Origin: Thermodesulfatator sp.
GTDB lineage: Bacteria; Desulfobacterota; Thermodesulfobacteria; Thermodesulfobacteriales; Thermodesulfobacteriaceae
Assembly: GCA_003978075.1 (NCBI GenBank)
Contig: QOAM01000105.1
Coordinates: 1 to 17,359 of the forward strand
Direction of reading: 5' to 3'
Length of the DNA stretch: 17,359 nucleotides
Shown here: one piece after another, positions 1-6,589 of the stretch
How the letters are laid out: every line of letters starts with the position of its first letter
Position numbering within the stretch: position 1 is the first letter of the stretch
Notes under the pieces: model-generated
What the model was told of the DNA's origin: nothing
The model's input: the letters and a program-made list of their open reading frames with translations, nothing else
Databases searched by the model: none
Position numbers and translations under genes: made by a program

Positions 1-1
1 C

Positions 2-625
2 GAGCGCAAGCTTTCCATCGGCGGGGGGATGTGGGGCGGGGGGATGATGTTTAACGAGATCGTAGTGCAGGAGGAGGGGGCGCGTATTCTCCGGGAGGTG
101 GGGGTGGAGGTGCGTCCTTGGAAGGAAGGCTACTACATCGCCGATGCCGTGGAATGCGTCTGTGGCCTGGGATGGGCGGCCTGCAAGGCCGGAGCCCGCA
201 TCTTCAACCTGATGAGCGTGGAAGACGTGCTGGTGCGGGAAGGGCGGGTGACCGGGCTGGTGCTCAACTGGACCGCAGTGGAGATGGCCGGACTCCATGT
301 GGACCCTCTGGCCCTGCGCTCCCGGTATGTGGTGGAGGCCACCGGGCACGAGCTATCGGTCCTGCATGTCTTGCAGCGCAAGATGGAGGTGAAGCTGGCC
401 ACGCCCAGCGGAAAGATCGAAGGAGAGCGGTCCATGTGGGCCGAGGTGGCCGAAGCCGCCACCCTGGAAAATACGCGGGAGGTCTACCCCGGAATCTTTG
501 TGACCGGCATGGCAGCTAACGCCACCTTTGGTTCCTTTCGCATGGGTCCCATCTTCGGAGGAATGCTCCTTTCCGGGGAAAAGGTGGCCCGAGAAATTAC
601 CCGCCGACTTCGAGAGGAAAAGTAG
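2..625 (+). CDS. thi4: Sulfide-dependent thiazole synthase Thi4, 3' part (5' end outside window)
   Basis: Thi4 makes the adenylated thiazole precursor of thiamin from NAD and glycine. The frame is already open at base 2, reading ERKLSIGGGMWGGGMMFNE, a Thi4 core motif, so the N-terminus with the dinucleotide-binding site lies to the left. The C-terminus has the expected family ending (GMAANATFGSFRMGPIFGG). Yeast and plant Thi4 carry a sacrificial cysteine just before the conserved Met/Val-Asp-Pro. Here the aligned segment is AGLHVDP, with His (codon 296-298) instead of Cys. This is the state known from methanogen Thi4 enzymes, which take free sulfide and turn over catalytically. The gene ends with TAG and converges on the minus-strand run. 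The family call is secure. Sulfide dependence rests on the residue and on knowledge of the archaeal enzymes. Confidence 0.93.
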   Translation, partial: ERKLSIGGGMWGGGMMFNEIVVQEEGARILREVGVEVRPWKEGYYIADAVECVCGLGWAACKAGARIFNLMSVEDVLVREGRVTGLVLNWTAVEMAGLHVDPLALRSRYVVEATGHELSVLHVLQRKMEVKLATPSGKIEGERSMWAEVAEAATLENTREVYPGIFVTGMAANATFGSFRMGPIFGGMLLSGEKVAREITRRLREEK

Positions 626-628
626 AAG

Positions 629-667
629 GAAAAAAGAAAAGGGCGGGCCTGCCGCCCGCCCCTTCCT
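629..667 (-). terminator. Rho-independent terminator of the minus-strand gene run (after ppaC)
   Basis: Arms GGGCGGGC (641-648) and GCCCGCCC (654-661) form a perfect 8-pair stem with a 5-base loop. Read on the minus strand, the stem is followed by a T-rich tract (complement of 640-630), 17 bases past the ppaC stop. On the + strand the stem is followed by CTTCCTGGG, not a T run, so it should work mainly for the minus strand and only weakly for thi4. Confidence 0.75.
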
Positions 668-678
668 GGGAAAATCTC

Positions 679-1638
679 CTAGCCGCCGAAGGCCTTCTCC
701 AGCGGCGGAACCACCTGCTTCTTTCGACTCATTACCCCGTCCAGCCAGATACTCTTGCCCTCGAGCTTCTTGCCAAAGGCCTTTTCAATGACTGAGGGAT
801 CATCAGTGACCACCAAGAGCTCCGTCCCCTCCTTCATGATATCCGTAAGCATGAGGACGATGGTGTGATAGCCGCCCTCGGCCTTGACCTTCTGCATCTC
901 TTCATAGATGGCATCCTTGACCTCAGCCAGGAGGTCGAGACTTACCACCTCGATCTGGCCGGCACCCACTTTGTTTCCGGCCATGGTGTAGTCCTTGAAG
1001 TCCCGGTAAAGGAGATCGCGCGGGCTCTTTCCGGAAACATCACTCTTGGCCTTGAACATCTCCATGGCGAAGGCCATGAGGTCGTCTATTCCCGCGATCT
1101 TGGCCAGCTCTTCTGCAGCCTTCTTGTCGTAATCCGTGGTGGTCACCGACTTAAAAGCCACAGTGTCCGAGAGGATGGCTGCCAGGAGAATGCCCGCAAT
1201 CTCTTTGGGGATCTCCACCTTGAAGAAGTCGAACAGGGTCTTCAGGATGGAAGCCGTGCAACCCGTGGGCATGTTGATAAAAACAATGGGGTTAGGGGTG
1301 GTGATGTCCCCGATCTTGTGGTGATCAATGATGGCAATGATCTCCGCCTGATCGATGTTGTCCAGGGTCTGGCCGCGCTCACTGTGATCCACTAAGATAA
1401 CCTTCTTGCCGGCCCCGTCGGTCATAAGTTCAGGCACCGGAATCCCAAAGTGCTTGAGGACAAACTCCGTTTCCGGATTGAGGTCTCCCTGCCGTACCGC
1501 TACGGCCTCTTCCTTATGGGTGGAAACATAAGGACTGCCAGCCTTGACCAGCTGGTTCCGCAGATAGGCATACCCGATAGCCGAACAAATGGAATCGGTA
1601 TCCGGACTCTTGTGCCCAGCCACATAGATCTTGCTCAT
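679..1638 (-). CDS. ppaC: Manganese-dependent inorganic pyrophosphatase (family II, DHH)
   Basis: Hydrolyses pyrophosphate to phosphate in the cytosol, pulling biosynthetic reactions forward. The 319-residue length fits family II enzymes (about 310). Metal-site motifs are visible in order: GHKSPDTDS near residues 8-16 (H9, D13, D15), VDHSE with D84, the DHH motif at 105-107 and LSD at 156-158. The C-terminal DHHA2 domain ends with SRKK (304-307), the substrate-binding basic motif. There is no CBS regulatory insert between the catalytic residues, so this is the short unregulated form. A strong AAGGAGGGAGG precedes the ATG. It is the last gene of the minus-strand run, 43 bases after hflX, and is followed by a terminator. 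Confidence 0.96.
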   Translation of the reverse strand: MSKIYVAGHKSPDTDSICSAIGYAYLRNQLVKAGSPYVSTHKEEAVAVRQGDLNPETEFVLKHFGIPVPELMTDGAGKKVILVDHSERGQTLDNIDQAEIIAIIDHHKIGDITTPNPIVFINMPTGCTASILKTLFDFFKVEIPKEIAGILLAAILSDTVAFKSVTTTDYDKKAAEELAKIAGIDDLMAFAMEMFKAKSDVSGKSPRDLLYRDFKDYTMAGNKVGAGQIEVVSLDLLAEVKDAIYEEMQKVKAEGGYHTIVLMLTDIMKEGTELLVVTDDPSVIEKAFGKKLEGKSIWLDGVMSRKKQVVPPLEKAFGG

Positions 1639-1677
1639 TTCCTCCCTCCTTCAAACGTAGAATTTGGCCCTTTTCTC

Positions 1678-1691
1678 CCTATCACGATAGG
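1678..1691. repeat. Short inverted repeat at the hflX stop / ppaC leader
   Basis: CCTATC AC GATAGG is a 6-base perfect inverted repeat with a 2-base centre. It overlaps the hflX TGA stop and lies about 40 bases upstream of the ppaC start. Its symmetry resembles an operator half-site pair more than a terminator, since the loop is too short and no T run follows. It may be chance. Confidence 0.25.
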
Positions 1692-3322
1692 TCGCGGCTG
1701 TCAAGTAAAGAAGCGATGCGAGAAAGGAGAGGAGAGAGAGTTGCCGGATTAATGGCCGAGATTGCTTCCGCACGGAAACGATTTCGCAGGGCCAGGACTT
1801 CTTCCGGGCTTAAAAGGTCTATCTTGTTGAAGACCAAGAGGCGAGGGACCTGTAAGAGGTCCATCTCTTCCAGGATTTCCTCCACGGCTTCGAGGTGTTC
1901 TTCGTAGGCCGGGTGACTGGCGTCCACCAGATGGAGGAGAAGATCGGCCTCATAAAGCTCTTCGAGAGTGGCCCGGAAGGCCCGCTTGAGGTCTGCGGGG
2001 AGATCCCGGATGAATCCTACGGTATCCGTGAAAAGGGCCATCCGCCCGTCGGGTAGCCATACCTTGCGGGTCACCGGATCCAGGGTGGCGAAGAGTTTGT
2101 CTTCTGCCAGGAACTCCTCCTGGGAAAGGGTGTTGAGGAGGGTGGTCTTTCCCGCGTTGGTGTAGCCGATGAGGGCCACCACCGGAAGACCTTTCCGCCG
2201 GCGACGCTTACGCCTCAGGGCCCGCTGCCTAGAGATGGCCTTCAATTCCTTTTCCAGTCGGGCCAAGCGTTCCCGAATGCGCCGGCGATCCACCTCCAGT
2301 TTGGTCTCCCCCGGACCGCGTCCTCCGATGCCCCCGGTAAGACGGGAGAAGGCGTCGTCCTTGGCCCGCAGGCGGGGAAGCATGTAGCGCAGCTGGGCCA
2401 TCTCCACTTGGATCTTGCCCTCCCGGCTTCGAGCCCGCTGGGCAAAGATGTCCAGGATGAGCTGGGTGCGATCGATCACCCGCAGGTCCGTGATCTCCGT
2501 AAGGGCCCTCACCTGAGAGGGGGTGAGCTCCCGATCGAAAATGAGGAGGTTGGCCGAAGTCTGCATGGCCTGAATGATTATCTCCGAGAGTTTTCCCTTG
2601 CCCACCAAATAGCGCGGGTCCGGAGAGGCCCGACGCTGCAGCACCTCCCCCACTACAGCCACTCCCGCGGTGCGGGCCAACTCCCGCAGCTCGGCCAAGC
2701 GATCCTCCGCCAGAAACCGGGGCCCGTGGTAGACTCCGATGAGCAGGGCCCGGTCCTCCCGGTCGCTGACCTCCTTGAGAGGTCGCTGGCGTTCCAGTTC
2801 CTCCTCCAGGGAATCGATAAGCTCCCGAAAATCTCCCCGCAGCTCCCAGGGATATAAGGGTTCCAGATACCCGTAGAAGCCGTTTTTCTCGTCCCGGCGA
2901 GGAAGGAGATAGGCGGTGTAAAGCCTCCCGGGCAATCCCTCCGGACGGACCTCCAGGGCGGTCATAGTATCCAGCCGCAGGAAGGCCAAGTCCAGAAGGT
3001 CGTCTTGATCCAGGCCTTCGTGGGAAAGGTGGGTGTGAAGGCACCGCAGTCCCAGGAGGCGCCCGGAGCCTTTCCGAGGCCTTGGGATCTCTGGGATCAC
3101 GATGCGATGGTAGTCCCCCAAAATGACATACTCCACCTCTCCCCGGCGGTTGAGAAGGAGCCCGATCTGCCGATGGAGTTCTTGAGAGAGCTGGGCCAGC
3201 TCCCGGCAGAGTTCATGGGTGACCAGATAATCCGGAGGGACCCGCCTTCGGTAGAGACGCTCCAGGGCCCTTAGCTGACTGGGAGAGAGCCCGGCGGTGT
3301 GGCCGTAAACCGTCTTGGGCAT
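1682..3322 (-). CDS. hflX: Ribosome-associated GTPase HflX with N-terminal extension
   Basis: HflX splits and rescues stalled 70S ribosomes, especially under heat stress. The 546-residue protein is longer than E. coli HflX (426). About 185 N-terminal residues precede the canonical HflX N-domain, which starts near GVYHG (196-200). The glycine-rich signature GGIGGRGPGETKLE is at about 330-343, followed by a basic helix, then the G domain: P-loop GYTNAGKTT (386-394), switch II DTVGF (433-437) and NKID (499-502). The C-terminus is compact, with ISA (521-523) in place of a typical G5 SAK. The ATG directly abuts the der stop codon with no spacer, which implies translational coupling with another ribosome-acting GTPase. 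The extended form is common in this part of the bacterial tree as far as I know. The function of the extension is unclear. Confidence 0.95.
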   Translation of the reverse strand: MPKTVYGHTAGLSPSQLRALERLYRRRVPPDYLVTHELCRELAQLSQELHRQIGLLLNRRGEVEYVILGDYHRIVIPEIPRPRKGSGRLLGLRCLHTHLSHEGLDQDDLLDLAFLRLDTMTALEVRPEGLPGRLYTAYLLPRRDEKNGFYGYLEPLYPWELRGDFRELIDSLEEELERQRPLKEVSDREDRALLIGVYHGPRFLAEDRLAELRELARTAGVAVVGEVLQRRASPDPRYLVGKGKLSEIIIQAMQTSANLLIFDRELTPSQVRALTEITDLRVIDRTQLILDIFAQRARSREGKIQVEMAQLRYMLPRLRAKDDAFSRLTGGIGGRGPGETKLEVDRRRIRERLARLEKELKAISRQRALRRKRRRRKGLPVVALIGYTNAGKTTLLNTLSQEEFLAEDKLFATLDPVTRKVWLPDGRMALFTDTVGFIRDLPADLKRAFRATLEELYEADLLLHLVDASHPAYEEHLEAVEEILEEMDLLQVPRLLVFNKIDLLSPEEVLALRNRFRAEAISAINPATLSPLLSRIASLLDSRDLS

Positions 3323-4636
3323 CTAGCGCCGGTGCCGGAAGAGGACCTTTAGCGGGGTTTTAGAGAATCCTAGATATTCACGCAGGCGATTGCGCACAAA
3401 TCTTTCCACGCTCTTGGGGATCTCTTCCGGATAGTTGGTAAATATCACCACCGTCGGTGGCCGAATTTCGGCCTGGGTAGCATAGTAAAATTTTAATCTT
3501 TTCCCCGAAGGGGTGTAAAGGGGTTTCTCCTTTCGGATGGCCTCCAGGGCCCGGTTGACCTGGGCCGTGGGGATGCGCCGGGAATATTCCGCATAGATTT
3601 CATCCACCAGCGGGAGGACCTCCCCCACCCGGCGGCCGGTTTTGGCGGAAATGGTAAGGATAGGGGCCCAGGGGACGAACCGGGCCCCGTACCGGATCCT
3701 CTCGAGAAGGATGTGGCCTTCCTCGCGCCTTCCGTCAAGAAGGTCCCACTTGTTCACCAGGATGAGGCAGGCCTTGTGACGCTTTTCGATCTGGGAGAGG
3801 ATCTTTTGGTCCTGGTCGGTGATGCCCTCCTCGGCCGTGAGCAGGAGAAGGGCCACCTCGGCCCGTTCTAGGGCCTCAAAGGCCTTGTCCACGCTGAACT
3901 TTTCCACCCGTTCCTTGATGCGTGCCCGCCGTCGGATGCCTGCGGTATCGATGAGGAGATAACGGCGACCGTCGGGAAGTTCGAGCAAGGTGTCAATGCT
4001 GTCCCGGGTGGTGCCGGGTATGTCCGAGACGATCATACGCTCATACCCCACCAGACGGTTGAGAAGGGTGCTCTTGCCCACATTGGGCCTCCCCAGAATA
4101 GCCACCCGGATAGGGGGCAGACCTTCCCGGGGCGTGGGGCCCTCCTCCGGGAGCCTTTCCAGGAGGAGACGCTTCAGGTCCTCCAGGCCCCGGCGATGTT
4201 TGGCGGAAATGGGCACCAGGGGCTCGAGCCCCAGGGCGTAAAAGTCCCCGAGCTGCAGGAGCTCCTTTTTGCCGTCCACCTTATTGACCACCAGGATGAG
4301 GGGCTTTCCCGAGGTGCGCACCAGCTCCGCCACCTCCTCGTCCAGAGGGGTGAGCCCGGCTTTGGCGTCCACCACCAAGAGGACCAGATCGGCCTCGCGG
4401 AGGGCGGCCTCGGCCTGCCGCAAGGTCTCCTGTTTGAGAAGGTCCCCCTCCTGCGGCTCGAGTCCCCCGGTATCGATGAAGGTTATCCGGCGCCCGTCGA
4501 TCTCGGCCTCTCCGTAGAGCCGATCCCGGGTCACTCCGGGGGTGCGCTCCACCACAGCCTTGCGTTCCCCAATGAGGGTATTGAAAAGGGTGGATTTACC
4601 CACATTGGGGCGTCCGAGGAGGGCCACCTTAGCCAT
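3323..4636 (-). CDS. der: Ribosome assembly GTPase Der (EngA)
   Basis: Double-GTPase needed for maturation of the 50S subunit. Two complete G domains are visible. The first has P-loop GRPNVGKS (8-15), DTGG (55-58) and NKVD (118-121). The second has GRPNVGKS (182-189), DTAG (230-233) and NKWD (295-298). A KH-like RNA-binding C-terminal domain runs from about 350 to 437 (KLKFYYATQ, PPTVVIFTN). The 437-residue length is normal for the family. The start overlaps the end of the upstream RACo-like gene by 8 bases and the stop touches the hflX ATG, so der sits in a tightly coupled translation unit. Confidence 0.97.
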   Translation of the reverse strand: MAKVALLGRPNVGKSTLFNTLIGERKAVVERTPGVTRDRLYGEAEIDGRRITFIDTGGLEPQEGDLLKQETLRQAEAALREADLVLLVVDAKAGLTPLDEEVAELVRTSGKPLILVVNKVDGKKELLQLGDFYALGLEPLVPISAKHRRGLEDLKRLLLERLPEEGPTPREGLPPIRVAILGRPNVGKSTLLNRLVGYERMIVSDIPGTTRDSIDTLLELPDGRRYLLIDTAGIRRRARIKERVEKFSVDKAFEALERAEVALLLLTAEEGITDQDQKILSQIEKRHKACLILVNKWDLLDGRREEGHILLERIRYGARFVPWAPILTISAKTGRRVGEVLPLVDEIYAEYSRRIPTAQVNRALEAIRKEKPLYTPSGKRLKFYYATQAEIRPPTVVIFTNYPEEIPKSVERFVRNRLREYLGFSKTPLKVLFRHRR

Positions 4637-6158
4637 GACGGGCCACCTTTTCCTTGACCGAGGGAAAGAGGTCTAGATCGGTATGGGGTAAAAAGAGGGC
4701 CCCGGTGAGGAGCTGCATGAAACGATTCTCCACATTCATCTCCAGGTAGGTCAGCTTCTGCAGGATCTCCCGCAATTCCCCAAAGCCTCCCTCGAGGAGG
4801 AATTTAACCGCTCCTTGGCCTGCCGCGTTCCCCACCGGACGAAATCTCTCCCGGGGGAGGTCTGGAAGCATGCCAATGGTGACGGCGGCCTCGGGATCGA
4901 TGTGATTTCCGAAACTGCCGGCGATGAAGATCTCCTCTAAATCCTCAAAACCCACCCCTAGGCTCTCGCACAGGACCCTCAGGATGGTAAACATGGCCCC
5001 TTTCGAACGGATCAGGTCCTTGACCTCTCCCTGAGTGAGATAGAGGGGCCGCCCTTGTGCGGTCTCTTCTTCGTCGGCTAGGACGAAGGCCGGCTCCCCC
5101 TTGATCTCTCGAAAGCGCTCCGGGGCCTTTTCCGGCCGGAAGACCCCTTCCGGGGAGAGGAGGCCGGAAAGAAAGAGGGCAGCCAGGAGGTCAATGGCCC
5201 CTGAGCCACAAATTCCTCGGGGTCTCTCTCCACCGATGGTCTGATAAACGAATCTTCCGTCCTCCCAGCGCACGCGCTCTACGGCTCCGGGGGCGGCTTG
5301 CATACCGCAGGAAAGGATCCCTCCTTCCAGGGCCGGCCCGGCGGCCCCGGCGCAGGCCAAAAGGAAATCCCGATTCCCCAGAACCACCTCGGCATTGGTC
5401 CCCACATCCACAAAAAGGGCTAGCCCCTCCCGGCGATGAAGACCCACGTAATAGAGCCCCGCCAAGAGATCTCCCCCGAAATAGCTTCCCCCAGAAGGGA
5501 AGAGAAAGATCAGGGCCTCCGGGGGACCAGGGAGCCCCACCTCCCGAGCCCGAAGGACCTCCAGCCAGTTGACCGCAGGGATGTAGGGCTCGCGGTAAAG
5601 CCAGCGGGTGGGAAGCCCTAAAAGGAAATGGGTCATGGTGGTGTTGCCGCAAAGGGCGTAGTAAAAGAGCCTTTTCAGGTCCGAGCCCACCAGCTGACGG
5701 ATTTCCCGCGCAAGGCCCTCCACGGTGGTGCGACGGATCTCTTCCAGTCCCTCCGGACGCGAGGCCAGGTGGAGCCGGGTGAGGATGTCCTCCCCGTAGG
5801 GGATCTGGGGGTTGGGAAAGGAATGCCTAGCCAGGACCTCCCCTCTTTGGGGGTCCACCAGATAAAGGACCACCCCGGTGCTCCCCAGATCTATGGCCAG
5901 GGCCAGAGGTTCAGGCCCTTCCCCGGGGTAAACCCCCAGCACCTTCCAGGAATGCTCCTTTTTCCCCACCACGGCGGAGATCTTAAAATCTCCAGCCCGC
6001 AGGACCTCGGGGAGCTTTCTCAGGAGGGCCAGAGGAATCTCCGGGGCGACCCCCAGGGTCTCGGCCAGGGCCTCCCGCAGACGCCTCTCGTCGGAGCGTT
6101 GATCCGCAAGGGAGGGGGGAGAAAGGGTGAGGGAGAACTTTTCTACTACCGCTCTCAT
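4629..6158 (-). CDS. RACo-like corrinoid activation ATPase lacking the ferredoxin domain (DUF4445)
   Basis: Related to RACo, the reductive activator that uses ATP to return Co(II) corrinoid proteins to Co(I) in the acetyl-CoA pathway and in methyltransferase systems. The protein starts at the RACo middle domain (PPSLADQRSDERRL, about 14-27). It then has an actin/Hsp70-type ASKHA fold: phosphate-1 loop IDLGSTG (89-95), GNTTM (171-175), phosphate-2 loop DVGTN (251-255), AGAAGPALEGG (270-280) and GICGSG (315-320). The N-terminal [2Fe-2S] domain of characterised RACo is absent, so electrons would have to come from a partner. I place the start at the ATG at 6158, giving 509 residues, because it forms an ATGA overlap with the archease stop. 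A GTG at 6173 is the alternative. No methyltransferase gene is nearby, so the actual target is unknown. Confidence 0.85.
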   Translation of the reverse strand: MRAVVEKFSLTLSPPSLADQRSDERRLREALAETLGVAPEIPLALLRKLPEVLRAGDFKISAVVGKKEHSWKVLGVYPGEGPEPLALAIDLGSTGVVLYLVDPQRGEVLARHSFPNPQIPYGEDILTRLHLASRPEGLEEIRRTTVEGLAREIRQLVGSDLKRLFYYALCGNTTMTHFLLGLPTRWLYREPYIPAVNWLEVLRAREVGLPGPPEALIFLFPSGGSYFGGDLLAGLYYVGLHRREGLALFVDVGTNAEVVLGNRDFLLACAGAAGPALEGGILSCGMQAAPGAVERVRWEDGRFVYQTIGGERPRGICGSGAIDLLAALFLSGLLSPEGVFRPEKAPERFREIKGEPAFVLADEEETAQGRPLYLTQGEVKDLIRSKGAMFTILRVLCESLGVGFEDLEEIFIAGSFGNHIDPEAAVTIGMLPDLPRERFRPVGNAAGQGAVKFLLEGGFGELREILQKLTYLEMNVENRFMQLLTGALFLPHTDLDLFPSVKEKVARHG

Positions 6159-6589
6159 ACGTCCACTACACACTGGGCCACCCAGAGGTCACCCTCCCTT
6201 TCCACCCGGGCCAGGGTAAAGGTGGCCCCTTTGACTTCCACCCCCAGGAGATGCCTTTTCGGGTCGAAGGCCTCTCCCCGAGCCCGGGCCTGGAGCTGGA
6301 ATTCCCCGTTTTCAGGGCTTATCTGCACCTCAAAGTCCGCAAAAACCATCTTTTCCAGGGCCGAAAGGGTAAGGAGGCGGTTGAGCCACAGGACAAAGAG
6401 CTCGTCCAAGGCCTCGGCCGAGATCTCCACCGGTTGCTCTTTCCGGGGAGAAATTTCCTCGAAATTTTCCACCAGCAGGGCGAAAAGGGCCCGGGCTCCG
6501 TTAGCAAAGGCCTCCTCGAGCGTCCGCCCGTAGCCGCGCACACCTATATCTGCCCCATGCTCAAAGGTTTCGTAAGGTGTGAAGTCCAT
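6155..6589 (-). CDS. Archease (RtcB RNA ligase activator family)
   Basis: Archease is the small metal-binding cofactor that promotes guanylylation and turnover of the RtcB 3'-phosphate RNA ligase, used in tRNA splicing or RNA repair. With the start set at ATG 6589 the protein has 144 residues, the usual size (about 140), and opens with MDFTPYETFEHGADIG, matching the family N-terminus. Conserved acidic metal ligands are present: D14 in HGADIG and D143 at the very C-terminus (VVDV). The LGVEVKGAT core segment is at about 115-123. In-frame ATGs further upstream (6619 and 6700) would add residues that lie inside comEC and do not look like archease. It overlaps the comEC 3' end by 29 bases and the next gene by ATGA. 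No rtcB is in the window. Confidence 0.9.
   Translation of the reverse strand: MDFTPYETFEHGADIGVRGYGRTLEEAFANGARALFALLVENFEEISPRKEQPVEISAEALDELFVLWLNRLLTLSALEKMVFADFEVQISPENGEFQLQARARGEAFDPKRHLLGVEVKGATFTLARVEREGDLWVAQCVVDV

Noticed and set aside
2229..3044. Long open frame inside hflX in another frame of the minus strand
   Set aside because: It is low-complexity Gly/Pro/Arg/Ser-rich translation typical of a GC-rich shadow frame; the hflX frame has all family motifs. The same holds for long antisense frames over ppaC, der, the RACo-like gene, comEC and nadB.
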